Source: RGIG4790 sp964437615
GTDB taxonomy: Bacteria; Bacillota; Clostridia; Christensenellales; UBA1242
Reading direction: 5' to 3'
Length of the DNA stretch: 40,593 nucleotides
Assembly: GCA_964437615.1 (NCBI GenBank)
Contig: CAYTHL010000007.1
Coordinates: 1-40,593 of the forward strand
Shown here in pieces: positions 1-7,116 of this stretch. The stretch's first letter is position 1. Every line of letters starts with the position of its first letter. The notes under the pieces are model-generated. The model searched no databases, had not been told where the DNA came from, and was given only the letters and a program-made list of their open reading frames with translations. Position numbers and translations under genes: made by a program.

Positions 1-138
1 GTTTTACAGACTACAAATTCAAAATTGTTAACAGACAAGAAAATTGATTAATTTAACTTAATCCTTAACCGCACAAAACCAACACCAACTTGAATTGAAT
101 AGCGGTTCGGATACATTATCACTTGTCGCACCATAGCA

Positions 139-179
139 AAAACAATCCGAAGCCTATTTTGGTTCGGATTGTTTTGTTT
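139..179. terminator. Intrinsic terminator
   Basis: A perfect 13-bp inverted repeat (AAAACAATCCGAA at 139-151 pairs with 163-175) has an 11-nt loop and T-rich flanks on both sides. It would end transcription entering from the left edge and could work in both directions. Bases 1-138 show no gene that I can support. Confidence 0.8.
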
Positions 180-193
180 GGTACTTTTAACCC

Positions 194-257
194 TTAACTT
201 TTAATGTTTTACTTTTCACCCATTTGAATTGTTTTTAAGTGAAAAACTAAAAGTTAA
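194..257. repeat. Two-step inverted repeat upstream of small ORF
   Basis: A 10-bp arm TTAACTTTTA (194-203) pairs with 248-257, and an inner 7-bp arm TTTTCAC (213-219) pairs with 239-245, so transcribed RNA could fold into a long interrupted hairpin. A competing pairing joins CCTTAAC (192-198) to GTTAAGG (265-271), which overlaps the ribosome binding site of the small ORF at 279. Its role is unknown. Confidence 0.45.
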
Positions 258-278
258 ACATTTTGTTAAGGAGAAAGT

Positions 279-398
279 ATGAAATTAAACGAAATGGATT
301 TGGCGTGCACTTACAATAGTATGTTAGCAAATGCTAACAAATTGTTGACAAATGTTTTCTGTTTTATTATAATTCTTATAGTTGTTAGCATATGCTAA
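279..398 (+). CDS. Possible 39-aa small membrane peptide or upstream ORF
   Basis: A 39-codon ORF begins at ATG 279 behind a good Shine-Dalgarno sequence (AAGGAG at 269-274, spacing 4). It starts MKLNEMDLACTYNSML and ends in a hydrophobic tail FCFIIILIVV. It stops 18 nt before the ABC ATPase start and overlaps both operators and the main promoter, so much of its sequence is constrained by DNA-binding sites. It could be a leader ORF read from an upstream promoter, the 5' remnant of a truncated gene, or chance. I recognise no family. Confidence 0.3.
   Translation: MKLNEMDLACTYNSMLANANKLLTNVFCFIIILIVVSIC
323..338. promoter_or_regulatory. Upstream operator (palindrome)
   Basis: GTTAGCAAATGCTAAC is palindromic in 14 of 16 positions. 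It lies 6 bp upstream of the -35 box of the ABC exporter promoter and is nearly identical to the second palindrome at 384-399; the centres are 61 bp apart. The probable ligand is the DtxR-family regulator encoded at 3454-3822 (inference from proximity and from the palindromic style of DtxR/MntR boxes). Confidence 0.7.
345..373 (+). promoter_or_regulatory. Consensus sigma-A promoter of the ABC exporter operon
   Basis: TTGACA (345-350), a 17-bp spacer and TATAAT (368-373) form a perfect vegetative promoter. Transcription should start near 380, just before the downstream operator, so the operators at 323-338 and 384-399 bracket the polymerase site. Confidence 0.9.
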
Positions 399-399
399 C
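384..399. promoter_or_regulatory. Downstream operator (perfect palindrome)
   Basis: GTTAGCATATGCTAAC is a perfect 16-bp palindrome at about +4 to +19 relative to the predicted start site and ends 5 bp before the ribosome binding site AAGGAG (405-410). A bound repressor here would block initiation or early elongation. Confidence 0.75.
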
Positions 400-416
400 A
401 AAATAAGGAGAGATTT

Positions 417-1118
417 ATGGCAATTGTCGAATTTAAAGATGTTACAAAAATTTACAAGACGGGGGATCATCAATTAAGAGCATTAGATGACATAAATTTA
501 AGTTTAGATGAAGGAAAATTTATTGTTGTTTTAGGCCCCAGTGGTGCTGGTAAAAGCACACTTCTCAACTTACTTGGCGGGTTAGATAGCCCAACAACCG
601 GTCAAATTATTGTTGACGGCAAAGATATTTCTACTCTTACAAACAATGAACTTGCAGAATACCGAGCTGCAAAAGTTGGGTTTGTTTTTCAATTTTATAA
701 CCTTATTCCTACTCTAACAGTTCAAGAAAATGTGGCATTAGTAAAAGAGATTTCAGCAAACGCCCTTGATGAAATACAAGTTTTAAAAGAAGTTGGGCTT
801 GAAGAACATTTGAAAAAATTCCCTACTCAACTTTCTGGTGGCGAACAACAACGAGTTTCCATTGCAAGAGCCATTGCTAAAAACCCCAAAATTTTGCTGT
901 GTGATGAGCCTACTGGCGCCCTTGACTCAGAAACTGGCGTGATGATTTTGAAATTATTGTTATCTATGGCAAAAAATTATGGAAAAACAATAGTAATTGT
1001 TACCCATAACCAAAACATAGCAAAAATGGCAGATGTTGTAATTCGTGTAAAAAATGGTAAAATTCAGTCGTGCGAAGAACAGAAAAAGCCATTAAGTGCT
1101 GATGAGGTGGAGTGGTAA
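417..1118 (+). CDS. ABC transporter ATP-binding protein, MacB/LolD type
   Basis: This 233-residue ATPase energises the FtsX-like permease encoded next. Walker A GPSGAGKST is at residues 40-48, the Q-loop in FVFQFYNLIPTLTVQEN around 89-105, the signature LSGGEQQR at 139-146, Walker B ILLCDEPTGALD at 159-170 and the switch His in IVTHNQ. The Q-loop and signature wording are typical of the MacB/LolD/FtsE branch, which moves lipids, peptides or antibiotics from the membrane rather than importing nutrients. The start is supported by AAGGAG 6 nt upstream. The stop is followed after one base by the permease start, so the two are co-translated. The promoter carries two operators, so the operon is probably repressed by the DtxR-like regulator downstream. 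The substrate cannot be told from sequence. Confidence 0.93.
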   Translation: MAIVEFKDVTKIYKTGDHQLRALDDINLSLDEGKFIVVLGPSGAGKSTLLNLLGGLDSPTTGQIIVDGKDISTLTNNELAEYRAAKVGFVFQFYNLIPTLTVQENVALVKEISANALDEIQVLKEVGLEEHLKKFPTQLSGGEQQRVSIARAIAKNPKILLCDEPTGALDSETGVMILKLLLSMAKNYGKTIVIVTHNQNIAKMADVVIRVKNGKIQSCEEQKKPLSADEVEW

Positions 1119-1119
1119 T

Positions 1120-3396
1120 ATGTTGCTAAAAAAACTTTTTAGAACCGCATGGAAATATAAAGCCCAGTTTATTTCAATGATAATTATGGTTGCCATAGGT
1201 GTTGGCGTGTTTATTGGCTTTAATGCGGAATGGTATAGTTTACAAAAAAACACAGATTATTTTATGGCACAAACAAATTATGCCGATTATAGAATTTATA
1301 ATGAAAACGGTTTTCTTGATACCGACATTTCTGCCATTAAGAATATCGACGGGGTTGATGCTGCATCAAGGGTTCTTGCGGTATCTGTAAATGTAGGCAC
1401 CTCTGATTCTAGCAAGCAACTTTCAATGTTTTGTTTGGAAGATTATGTCGTTTCAACAATGCAAATAACAAGTGGCAAAAATTACAATGAAAATATAGAC
1501 GGTTTTTGGCTTTCAGACCAATACGCAAAAGCAAATAATTTATCGATTGGGGATATCTTAACCTTAGTATACCGTGATACCGAAATTAGCGGAACAATTG
1601 TTGGCTTGGCAAAAAGTTCGGAATATATGATTTGTGTGGCTGACGACAATCAACTTATGCCAGATTATAATACTTTTGGATTTGTATATGTTTCTCCCGC
1701 CAAGATAAAGCAGGTTTTACAAAATGAATATTATCCGCAAATAAATATAAAATCTAATCTTGATAAGGTAGATATAGAAAAAGCCATAAATAGTGTTTTG
1801 GGAAAAACCACATTAGTTCTTTCTAAAAATGAACATGTTGCATATGTAGGTACACAAGGAGAAATTGAAGAAGGTCAATCAATGGGGTCTATTCTTCCAG
1901 TTTTATTTTTGCTTATTGGCGCCCTAACAATGATAACCACAATGCATAGAATTACGGCAAACGAAAAGACGCAAATTGGAACACTTAAAGCAATAGGTTT
2001 TAAAGACAGAAAAATACTTTTTCACTACACAAGCTATGGTTTGTTTCTAGGGCTTGTTGGTTCACTGCTTGGTATAGGGTTAGGTTTTGGAATTGCCGCA
2101 TTTATAATGAACCCTAATGGAATGATGGGAACATATATTGATATGACATCTTGGAAACTCTATGTTCCTTGGTTTTGCTGGCTAGCAGTTGTTGGAATAA
2201 TAGCATTTTTAACCCTAATCAGTTTTTTGTCAGTAAAGAAAATGCTTAAAGGTACAGCGGCTGATGCCCTTAGACCCTACACTCCCAAAAAAATGAAACC
2301 TTTAAAGCTTGAAAAAACAAAAGTATTTAGTAAACTTTCTTTTGCCTCAAAATGGAATTTGCGAGATATTTTTAGACATAAAACTCGTTCACTTATGACA
2401 CTTTTGGGTGTTATTGGCTGTGTAATTTTGCTTGTTGGCGGACTAGGTATGAGCGATACAATGAACGGATTTTTGAATACCATTGATAACCAAATTTACA
2501 ACTATAACACAAGAGTAAATATTGTGGAAACAGCAGATAATGCAGATGTGGTTTCTTTTGCATCAAAATATAATGGCGATTGGCTTGCATCTTCAAGCGT
2601 GGAACTAAACGGAGAAGCAATTACACTAGAAATTTACAATGTAGAAAATGACACAATAAGATTTATTGATAAAAACAACAAAAATGTGGCATTAAAAGAT
2701 GATGGCGTTTATATTTGTTTGCGACTTGCAGATAATTTTAAAGTTGGAGATGTGGTTGAATTTTCTCCTTATGGCAGTGAAAAAACCTACACCGCTACCG
2801 TGGCTGGAATAATTCGCTCTATAGTAACCGAAAACATCACTATGACAAAGCAATATGCTGAAAGTATTGGATTGCCTTATCACATAAACGCAGTATTTAC
2901 AAATAGTTTTATTTCAGAGATTAACGCTGAAGATTTTATTTCGGGCAAACAATCTAAACAGAATATAATGGAATCTTACAACGGCTTTATAGAAATTATG
3001 AATACAATGGTTTTTGTCCTTGTGCTTGCAGCTGTGGTTTTGGGTGTTATTGTTCTTTACAATTTGGGTGTTATGAGTTATATGGAAAGATATCGAGAAC
3101 TTGCAACCTTAAAAATTGTAGGCTTTAAAGATAAAAAAATTGGCAGAATTTTAATCAGTCAAAATGTTTGGTTAACTATATTAGGAATAATTATTGGAAT
3201 ACCCGCGGGTATTGGAGTATTACAATTGCTTATTATAACGCTTGCAAGCGAATATGAACTAAAGCTTACACTCGGAATTTTGACATATCTTGTAAGTATC
3301 CTTTTAACCTTTGGTGTTTCACTGATAGTGAGTTATTTTGTTTCAAGGAAAAACAAAAAAATTAATATGGTAGAAGCTTTAAAAGGTATAAAATAA
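1120..3396 (+). CDS. ABC transporter permease, FtsX-like, two repeats
   Basis: The 758-residue membrane subunit starts at ATG 1120, one base after the ATPase stop and behind a GGTGGAG ribosome site; an in-frame upstream ATG at 1096 lies inside the ATPase gene and is unlikely. The layout is one N-terminal membrane helix, a long extracellular domain, three helices (about residues 255-380), a second helix-plus-extracellular module, then three C-terminal helices (about 625-745). This is the duplicated FtsX/MacB architecture of eight to ten helices seen in Bacillota exporters. GTLKAIGFKDRKI and ATLKIVGFKDKKI mark the cytoplasmic coupling loops of the two FtsX repeats. No partner membrane-fusion protein is encoded nearby, as expected for a Gram-positive cell. 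Confidence 0.9.
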   Translation: MLLKKLFRTAWKYKAQFISMIIMVAIGVGVFIGFNAEWYSLQKNTDYFMAQTNYADYRIYNENGFLDTDISAIKNIDGVDAASRVLAVSVNVGTSDSSKQLSMFCLEDYVVSTMQITSGKNYNENIDGFWLSDQYAKANNLSIGDILTLVYRDTEISGTIVGLAKSSEYMICVADDNQLMPDYNTFGFVYVSPAKIKQVLQNEYYPQINIKSNLDKVDIEKAINSVLGKTTLVLSKNEHVAYVGTQGEIEEGQSMGSILPVLFLLIGALTMITTMHRITANEKTQIGTLKAIGFKDRKILFHYTSYGLFLGLVGSLLGIGLGFGIAAFIMNPNGMMGTYIDMTSWKLYVPWFCWLAVVGIIAFLTLISFLSVKKMLKGTAADALRPYTPKKMKPLKLEKTKVFSKLSFASKWNLRDIFRHKTRSLMTLLGVIGCVILLVGGLGMSDTMNGFLNTIDNQIYNYNTRVNIVETADNADVVSFASKYNGDWLASSSVELNGEAITLEIYNVENDTIRFIDKNNKNVALKDDGVYICLRLADNFKVGDVVEFSPYGSEKTYTATVAGIIRSIVTENITMTKQYAESIGLPYHINAVFTNSFISEINAEDFISGKQSKQNIMESYNGFIEIMNTMVFVLVLAAVVLGVIVLYNLGVMSYMERYRELATLKIVGFKDKKIGRILISQNVWLTILGIIIGIPAGIGVLQLLIITLASEYELKLTLGILTYLVSILLTFGVSLIVSYFVSRKNKKINMVEALKGIK

Positions 3397-3397
3397 G

Positions 3398-3426
3398 TTT
3401 ACAAGTAAGTTAAATTTTATTATAAT
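3398..3426 (+). promoter_or_regulatory. Promoter of the DtxR-like regulator gene
   Basis: TTTACA (3398-3403), a 17-bp spacer and TATAAT (3421-3426) begin one base after the permease stop. The regulator can therefore be transcribed independently of the exporter. No copy of the GTTAGCA palindrome overlaps this promoter. Confidence 0.75.
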
Positions 3427-3453
3427 TATATCATCAAAAAGTGGAGATAATTT

Positions 3454-3822
3454 ATGATAAAATATCAAGAGTCCGAAGAAATGTATTTAGAGACAATTTT
3501 ACTTTTAAAAGAAAAAAACAAGTGCGTCCACTCTATAGATGTTGCAAACAAACTTAACTACTCAAGAGCAAGCGTTTCTCGTGGTGTTAAATTGCTAGAC
3601 AATAAAAATTATATTCAAATATCACCAAATGGAGAGATAAATTTTACCAAATTGGGTTTAAACAGAGCAAAGGAAATTTATGAAAGGCACTGCGTAATAA
3701 CAAAACTACTAATTTCTATTGGCGCAGACAAACAAATTGCAGAAGAAAATGCCTGTAAAATTGAGCATGTAATATCGGCGGAACTATTTGAAGTCCTTAA
3801 AAATTACGCAAATAAAATTTAA
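3454..3822 (+). CDS. DtxR/MntR-family metal-dependent transcriptional regulator, short form
   Basis: This 122-residue protein has the DtxR plan: an N-terminal winged helix (about residues 1-65, ESEEMYLETIL, then the recognition region SRASVSRGVKLL) and a helical metal-binding dimerisation domain. Residues matching the primary site of DtxR are Met10, Cys101, Glu104 and His105 (ACKIEH), and His79 of the ancillary site is kept. MntR has Asp where this protein has Met10, so the site looks more like an iron sensor than a manganese sensor (family knowledge plus inference). The SH3-like third domain is absent, as in MntR-length proteins. It sits behind the exporter genes, whose promoter has two palindromes that are its likely operators. 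Confidence 0.85.
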   Translation: MIKYQESEEMYLETILLLKEKNKCVHSIDVANKLNYSRASVSRGVKLLDNKNYIQISPNGEINFTKLGLNRAKEIYERHCVITKLLISIGADKQIAEENACKIEHVISAELFEVLKNYANKI

Positions 3823-3828
3823 ATATTC

Positions 3829-3858
3829 AAAAAGATGTTATATATAGCATCTTTTTTT
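3829..3858 (+). terminator. Intrinsic terminator after the regulator
   Basis: AAAAAGATG and CATCTTTTTTT enclose an AT-rich loop a few bases after the regulator stop, giving a 9-bp stem that runs into a T tract. Confidence 0.8.
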
Positions 3859-3901
3859 GTTTGTTGATAATATTTTTAACCTTTATAGCCAAGCGTGCGG
3901 T

Positions 3902-4033
3902 TTATAACCAAAATAAGTATTTGCCACAGTTCTTTAAAAAACAATCAATCTCCCCAGCAACTAAATATTTTTCTAAGGTTGGTTTTATGTTTATAAAATC
4001 CCAAAAAGATGCTATATATTTTTGATATATTTT
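3902..4033 (-). pseudogene. Decayed coding fragment (minus strand)
   Basis: The minus strand has a 43-codon open frame without a start codon, reading ...WDFINIKPTLEKYLVAGEID... and ending in TAA at 3902-3904. Its amino acid composition looks coding-like and the frame is closed upstream by TGA at 4034-4036. It lies directly downstream of another decayed fragment on the same strand. I read it as the tail of a lost gene; no family is recognised. Confidence 0.35.
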
Positions 4034-4043
4034 TCATTTTTTA

Positions 4044-4205
4044 TCAACTCACCCATTTAGCCATAACTTCTACACCTTTAATATTTTGGGCAAATAAATA
4101 GTTCCATTTTAGGTTTTTGCTATCAATTATAACTTGGGCGAGCGTGTTAACATCTGCGCCTTTAACATCATAGGAAAAATAATAGCTATGGTTTGTCAAG
4201 CATTT
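4044..4205 (-). pseudogene. Fragment of a tandem-repeat protein (minus strand)
   Basis: The minus strand keeps about 53 codons, bounded by TAA (4206-4208) and TGA (4044-4046), with the text SYYFSYDVKGADVNTLAQVI followed by DSKNLKWNYLFAQNIKGVEV. The two halves share the pattern Y.F...[VI]KG.[DE]V, with a period of about 24 residues. That matches the repeat style of hypothetical proteins with YxFAxxVKGADVxxLxxAxxxSxD units that I recall from gut Clostridia. No start codon or ribosome site is present, so this is the C-terminal remnant of a longer repeat protein. Confidence 0.5.
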
Positions 4206-4228
4206 TTAGTGTTTTTCAAAAAAGGGTC

Positions 4229-4257
4229 TTGATTTTCCCCTTTCCTCGTGTTAAAAT
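4229..4257 (+). promoter_or_regulatory. Promoter of the BspA-like gene
   Basis: TTGATT (4229-4234), 17 bp, TAAAAT (4252-4257). The leader of about 35 nt contains GGAGG (4287-4291), seven bases before ATG 4298. Confidence 0.75.
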
Positions 4258-4297
4258 ATGGTTAGCAAATGAAATTGTTGTTTGATGGAGGAATGAT

Positions 4298-6526
4298 ATG
4301 GAAAAAATAGATGGAGTTGCTACATTTCAAAATGGCACAAGAAATATTATACCATATGGCGTAAAAAGAATTGGAGAATATGCATTTTCTAGTTGTTCTT
4401 TTAAAAGTGTGACTATACCAGATAGTGTAGAAGTAATTGAAGATCATGCATTTTATAGTTGCCAATCTTTAAAAAGTGTGACTATACCAAACAGCGTAAA
4501 AGAAATTAAACGTCATGCATTTAGTTGGTGCAGTTCTTTAGAAAGTATAACTATACCAGATAGCGTAAAAGAAATTGGAGAACATGCATTTCAAGTTTGC
4601 ACATCTTTTAAAAATATAAATATACCAAATAATGTAAAAGCAATTAGAACTGGTACATTTCATGGTTGCTCATCCTTACAAAATATAGTTATACCAGATA
4701 GCGTAAAAGAAATTGAATTTTATGCATTTTCTGGCTGTTCATCTTTAAAAAGCATAAATATACCAGATAGCGTAAAAATAATTGGCGGTAAAGCATTTAA
4801 GGATTGCATATCTTTAAAAAATATAAATATACCAAACAGCGTAGAAGAAATTGGAAGTTATGCATTTGCTCGTTGCTCATCTTTAGAAAACATAACTATA
4901 CCAAACAGCGTAAAAGAAATTGACGCTGGTGCATTTGGTGGCTGCAAATGTTTAAAAAGTATAAATATACCAAATGGCATAGAAAAAATTTATGATGAAA
5001 CATTTTCTGGTTGTACATCTTTAGAAAGCATAACTATACCAAACAGCGTAAAAGAAATTGAATTTTATGCATTTTCTGGCTGTTCATCTTTAAAAAGCAT
5101 AAATATACCAGATAGCGTAAAAATAATTGGCGGTAAAGCATTTAAGGATTGCATATCTTTAAAAAATATAAATATACCAAATGGCATAGAAAAAATTTAT
5201 GATGAAACATTTTCTGGCTGTTCATCTTTAGAAAGCATAACTGTACCAGATAGCGTAAAAGTAATTGACTCTTATGCATTTTCTGGCTGTTCATCCTTAG
5301 AGAGCATAACTATACCAAACAGCGTAAAAGAAATTGACGCTTGTGCATTTGCTGGCTGCAAATGTTTAAAAAGTATAAATATACCAAATGGCATAGAAAA
5401 AATTAGAAGTCATGCATTTTCTGGCTGTTCATCTTTAGAAAGCATAACTATACCAAACAGCGTAAAAGAAATTGACTCTTGTGCATTTGCTGGCTGCGCA
5501 TCTTTAAAAAGTATAAATATACCAAATGACGTAAAAGAAATTGGAGAAGGTGCATTTCGCGGCTGCAAATGTTTAAAAAGTATAAATATACCAAATGGTA
5601 TAGAAAAAATTGGAGAAGATACATTTGATGGCTGTTCATCTTTAGAGAGCATAACTATACCAAACAGCGTAAAAGTAATTGATACTGGTGCATTTGCTCG
5701 TTGCTCATCTTTAGAAAGCATAACTATACCAGATGGCGTAAAAAAATTTGGAGATAGTGCATTTGAGGATTGCATATCTTTAAAAAGTATAAATATACCA
5801 ATTGGCGTAGAAAAAATTAGAGATAGTGCATTTGGTGGCTGTTCATCTTTAGAGAGCATAACTATACCAAACAGCGTAAAAGTAATTGATACTGGTGCAT
5901 TTTGCGGCTGCTCACTTTTAAAAAGTATAAATATACCAGATAGTGTAGAAATAATTGGAAATAGTGCATTTGGTGGCTGTTCATCTTTAGAAAGTATATC
6001 TACACCAAACAGCGTAAAAGAAATTGGACGCGATGCATTTTTTGGCTGTTCATCTTTACAAAATATAGTTATACCAAATGGCGTAAAAAAAATTAGAGAT
6101 AGTGCATTTGAGGATTGCCAATCTTTAAAAAGTGTGACTATACCAAACAGCGTAGAAGAAATTGGAGATTATGCATTTGCTCGTTGCTCATCTTTAGAAA
6201 ACATAACTATACCAAACAGCGTAAAAGAAATTGAAAATTTTGCATTTTGTCGTTGCGCAAATTTAAAAAATGTGACTATACCAGATAGTGTAGAAATAAT
6301 TGGAGAAGGCGCATTTGAGGATTGCACATCTTTAAAAAGTATAAATATACCAAATGGCATAAAAAAAATTAAATCTGAAGCATTTTTTAATTGCTTATCC
6401 TTAAAAAATATAGTTTTACCTGATAGTGTAATAATTAATAACAATGCATTTAGATATTGTCCAGCTAAATTTGAAATAGTTTCAAGTGAAGACAAAACAA
6501 TTTATGGTGCGGAGCCTGAACTTTAA
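4298..6526 (+). CDS. BspA-like leucine-rich repeat protein
   Basis: The 742-residue protein is almost entirely about 30 tandem repeats of 23 residues with consensus SITIPNSVKEIGxxAFxGCSSLK, the LRR_5/BspA type that forms an extended solenoid. Each repeat keeps Ile-Pro, Ile and Ala-Phe positions and a Cys before the Ser-Leu pair. The N terminus (MEKIDGVATFQNG) has no signal peptide and the C terminus (ending YGAEPEL) has no anchor, so unlike many BspA proteins it is probably intracellular or exported by an unseen route. Members are often adhesins or protein-binding scaffolds, but the partner is unknown here. Within the gene, 4700-4836 and 5045-5181 are identical over 137 bp, exactly five repeats apart, so the array was recently rearranged by recombination. 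Confidence 0.9.
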   Translation: MEKIDGVATFQNGTRNIIPYGVKRIGEYAFSSCSFKSVTIPDSVEVIEDHAFYSCQSLKSVTIPNSVKEIKRHAFSWCSSLESITIPDSVKEIGEHAFQVCTSFKNINIPNNVKAIRTGTFHGCSSLQNIVIPDSVKEIEFYAFSGCSSLKSINIPDSVKIIGGKAFKDCISLKNINIPNSVEEIGSYAFARCSSLENITIPNSVKEIDAGAFGGCKCLKSINIPNGIEKIYDETFSGCTSLESITIPNSVKEIEFYAFSGCSSLKSINIPDSVKIIGGKAFKDCISLKNINIPNGIEKIYDETFSGCSSLESITVPDSVKVIDSYAFSGCSSLESITIPNSVKEIDACAFAGCKCLKSINIPNGIEKIRSHAFSGCSSLESITIPNSVKEIDSCAFAGCASLKSINIPNDVKEIGEGAFRGCKCLKSINIPNGIEKIGEDTFDGCSSLESITIPNSVKVIDTGAFARCSSLESITIPDGVKKFGDSAFEDCISLKSINIPIGVEKIRDSAFGGCSSLESITIPNSVKVIDTGAFCGCSLLKSINIPDSVEIIGNSAFGGCSSLESISTPNSVKEIGRDAFFGCSSLQNIVIPNGVKKIRDSAFEDCQSLKSVTIPNSVEEIGDYAFARCSSLENITIPNSVKEIENFAFCRCANLKNVTIPDSVEIIGEGAFEDCTSLKSINIPNGIKKIKSEAFFNCLSLKNIVLPDSVIINNNAFRYCPAKFEIVSSEDKTIYGAEPEL

Positions 6527-7080
6527 AAACAGAGCGGTTTTGAATATTTTGAACATTAAAATAGCAGTAAATTAAATGTTTATAGCAGGATAAATAGTAG
6601 ACAAGAAAATTGTGATTTCAATCCGCTGCAAAGTCCTAAATTATGACTTTGTAGCCGCCCCATACATAGAGGGCGAGCAATTATATATTTGCCTATTCCC
6701 CTTTCTTTGCCAAAGCGTGTTTTGCTCTTGGATTTTTGTATAATAATGGATTGTCCATTACAAGTTGGTGCAATAGTTGTACTTTGACTGATGAAGTTGG
6801 ATTGACCAGTTTGTTTATATTCAAATTCTAGGTTTGTTTTTCGCTTATAAATTTTGCCGCAAGGGGTGTTGTACATGCTTTAATGTGTATTCCTGCGTTC
6901 ATAGCCATAATTACATCCGTGTTTGCAAGTATTTGTGGCAAGCTTATTGCATAATTTATAATTTTGATGCAATAAAGCAATTTTTATAGAAGATTATTTA
7001 AAATTGAATTATTTATACTTTTGGGGTGCAGAATAATTGCAGGTTTTGCTAAAAATCGACAGGGCAATGATTAATTATGC
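6527..7080. other. Gene-poor stretch with an unassigned minus-strand ORF
   Basis: No clear gene is present. The longest open frame is 98 codons on the minus strand (6580-6876, MYNTPCGKIYKRKTNLEFEY...), less AT-rich than its surroundings and without a clear ribosome site. It resembles no family I know and could be a decayed gene end. The rest is AT-rich spacer. Confidence 0.4.
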
Positions 7081-7109
7081 TTGCACTTGGATAATTATTG
7101 TGTTAAAAT
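7081..7109 (+). promoter_or_regulatory. Promoter of signal peptidase gene, probably leaderless
   Basis: TTGCAC (7081-7086), 17 bp, TAAAAT (7104-7109). Only 7 nt separate the -10 box from ATG 7117 and no purine-rich ribosome site is present, so the mRNA would begin at or within a few bases of the start codon. Confidence 0.65.
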
Positions 7110-7116
7110 ACCTTTT

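Noticed and set aside
5410..5859. Repetitive minus-strand frame under the BspA-like gene
   Set aside because: The repeats are the antisense of the 23-residue units; no independent start signals.
6580..6876. 98-codon minus-strand gene
   Set aside because: No ribosome site, no recognisable motif and an unusual composition; listed only as an unassigned ORF in a gene-poor stretch.
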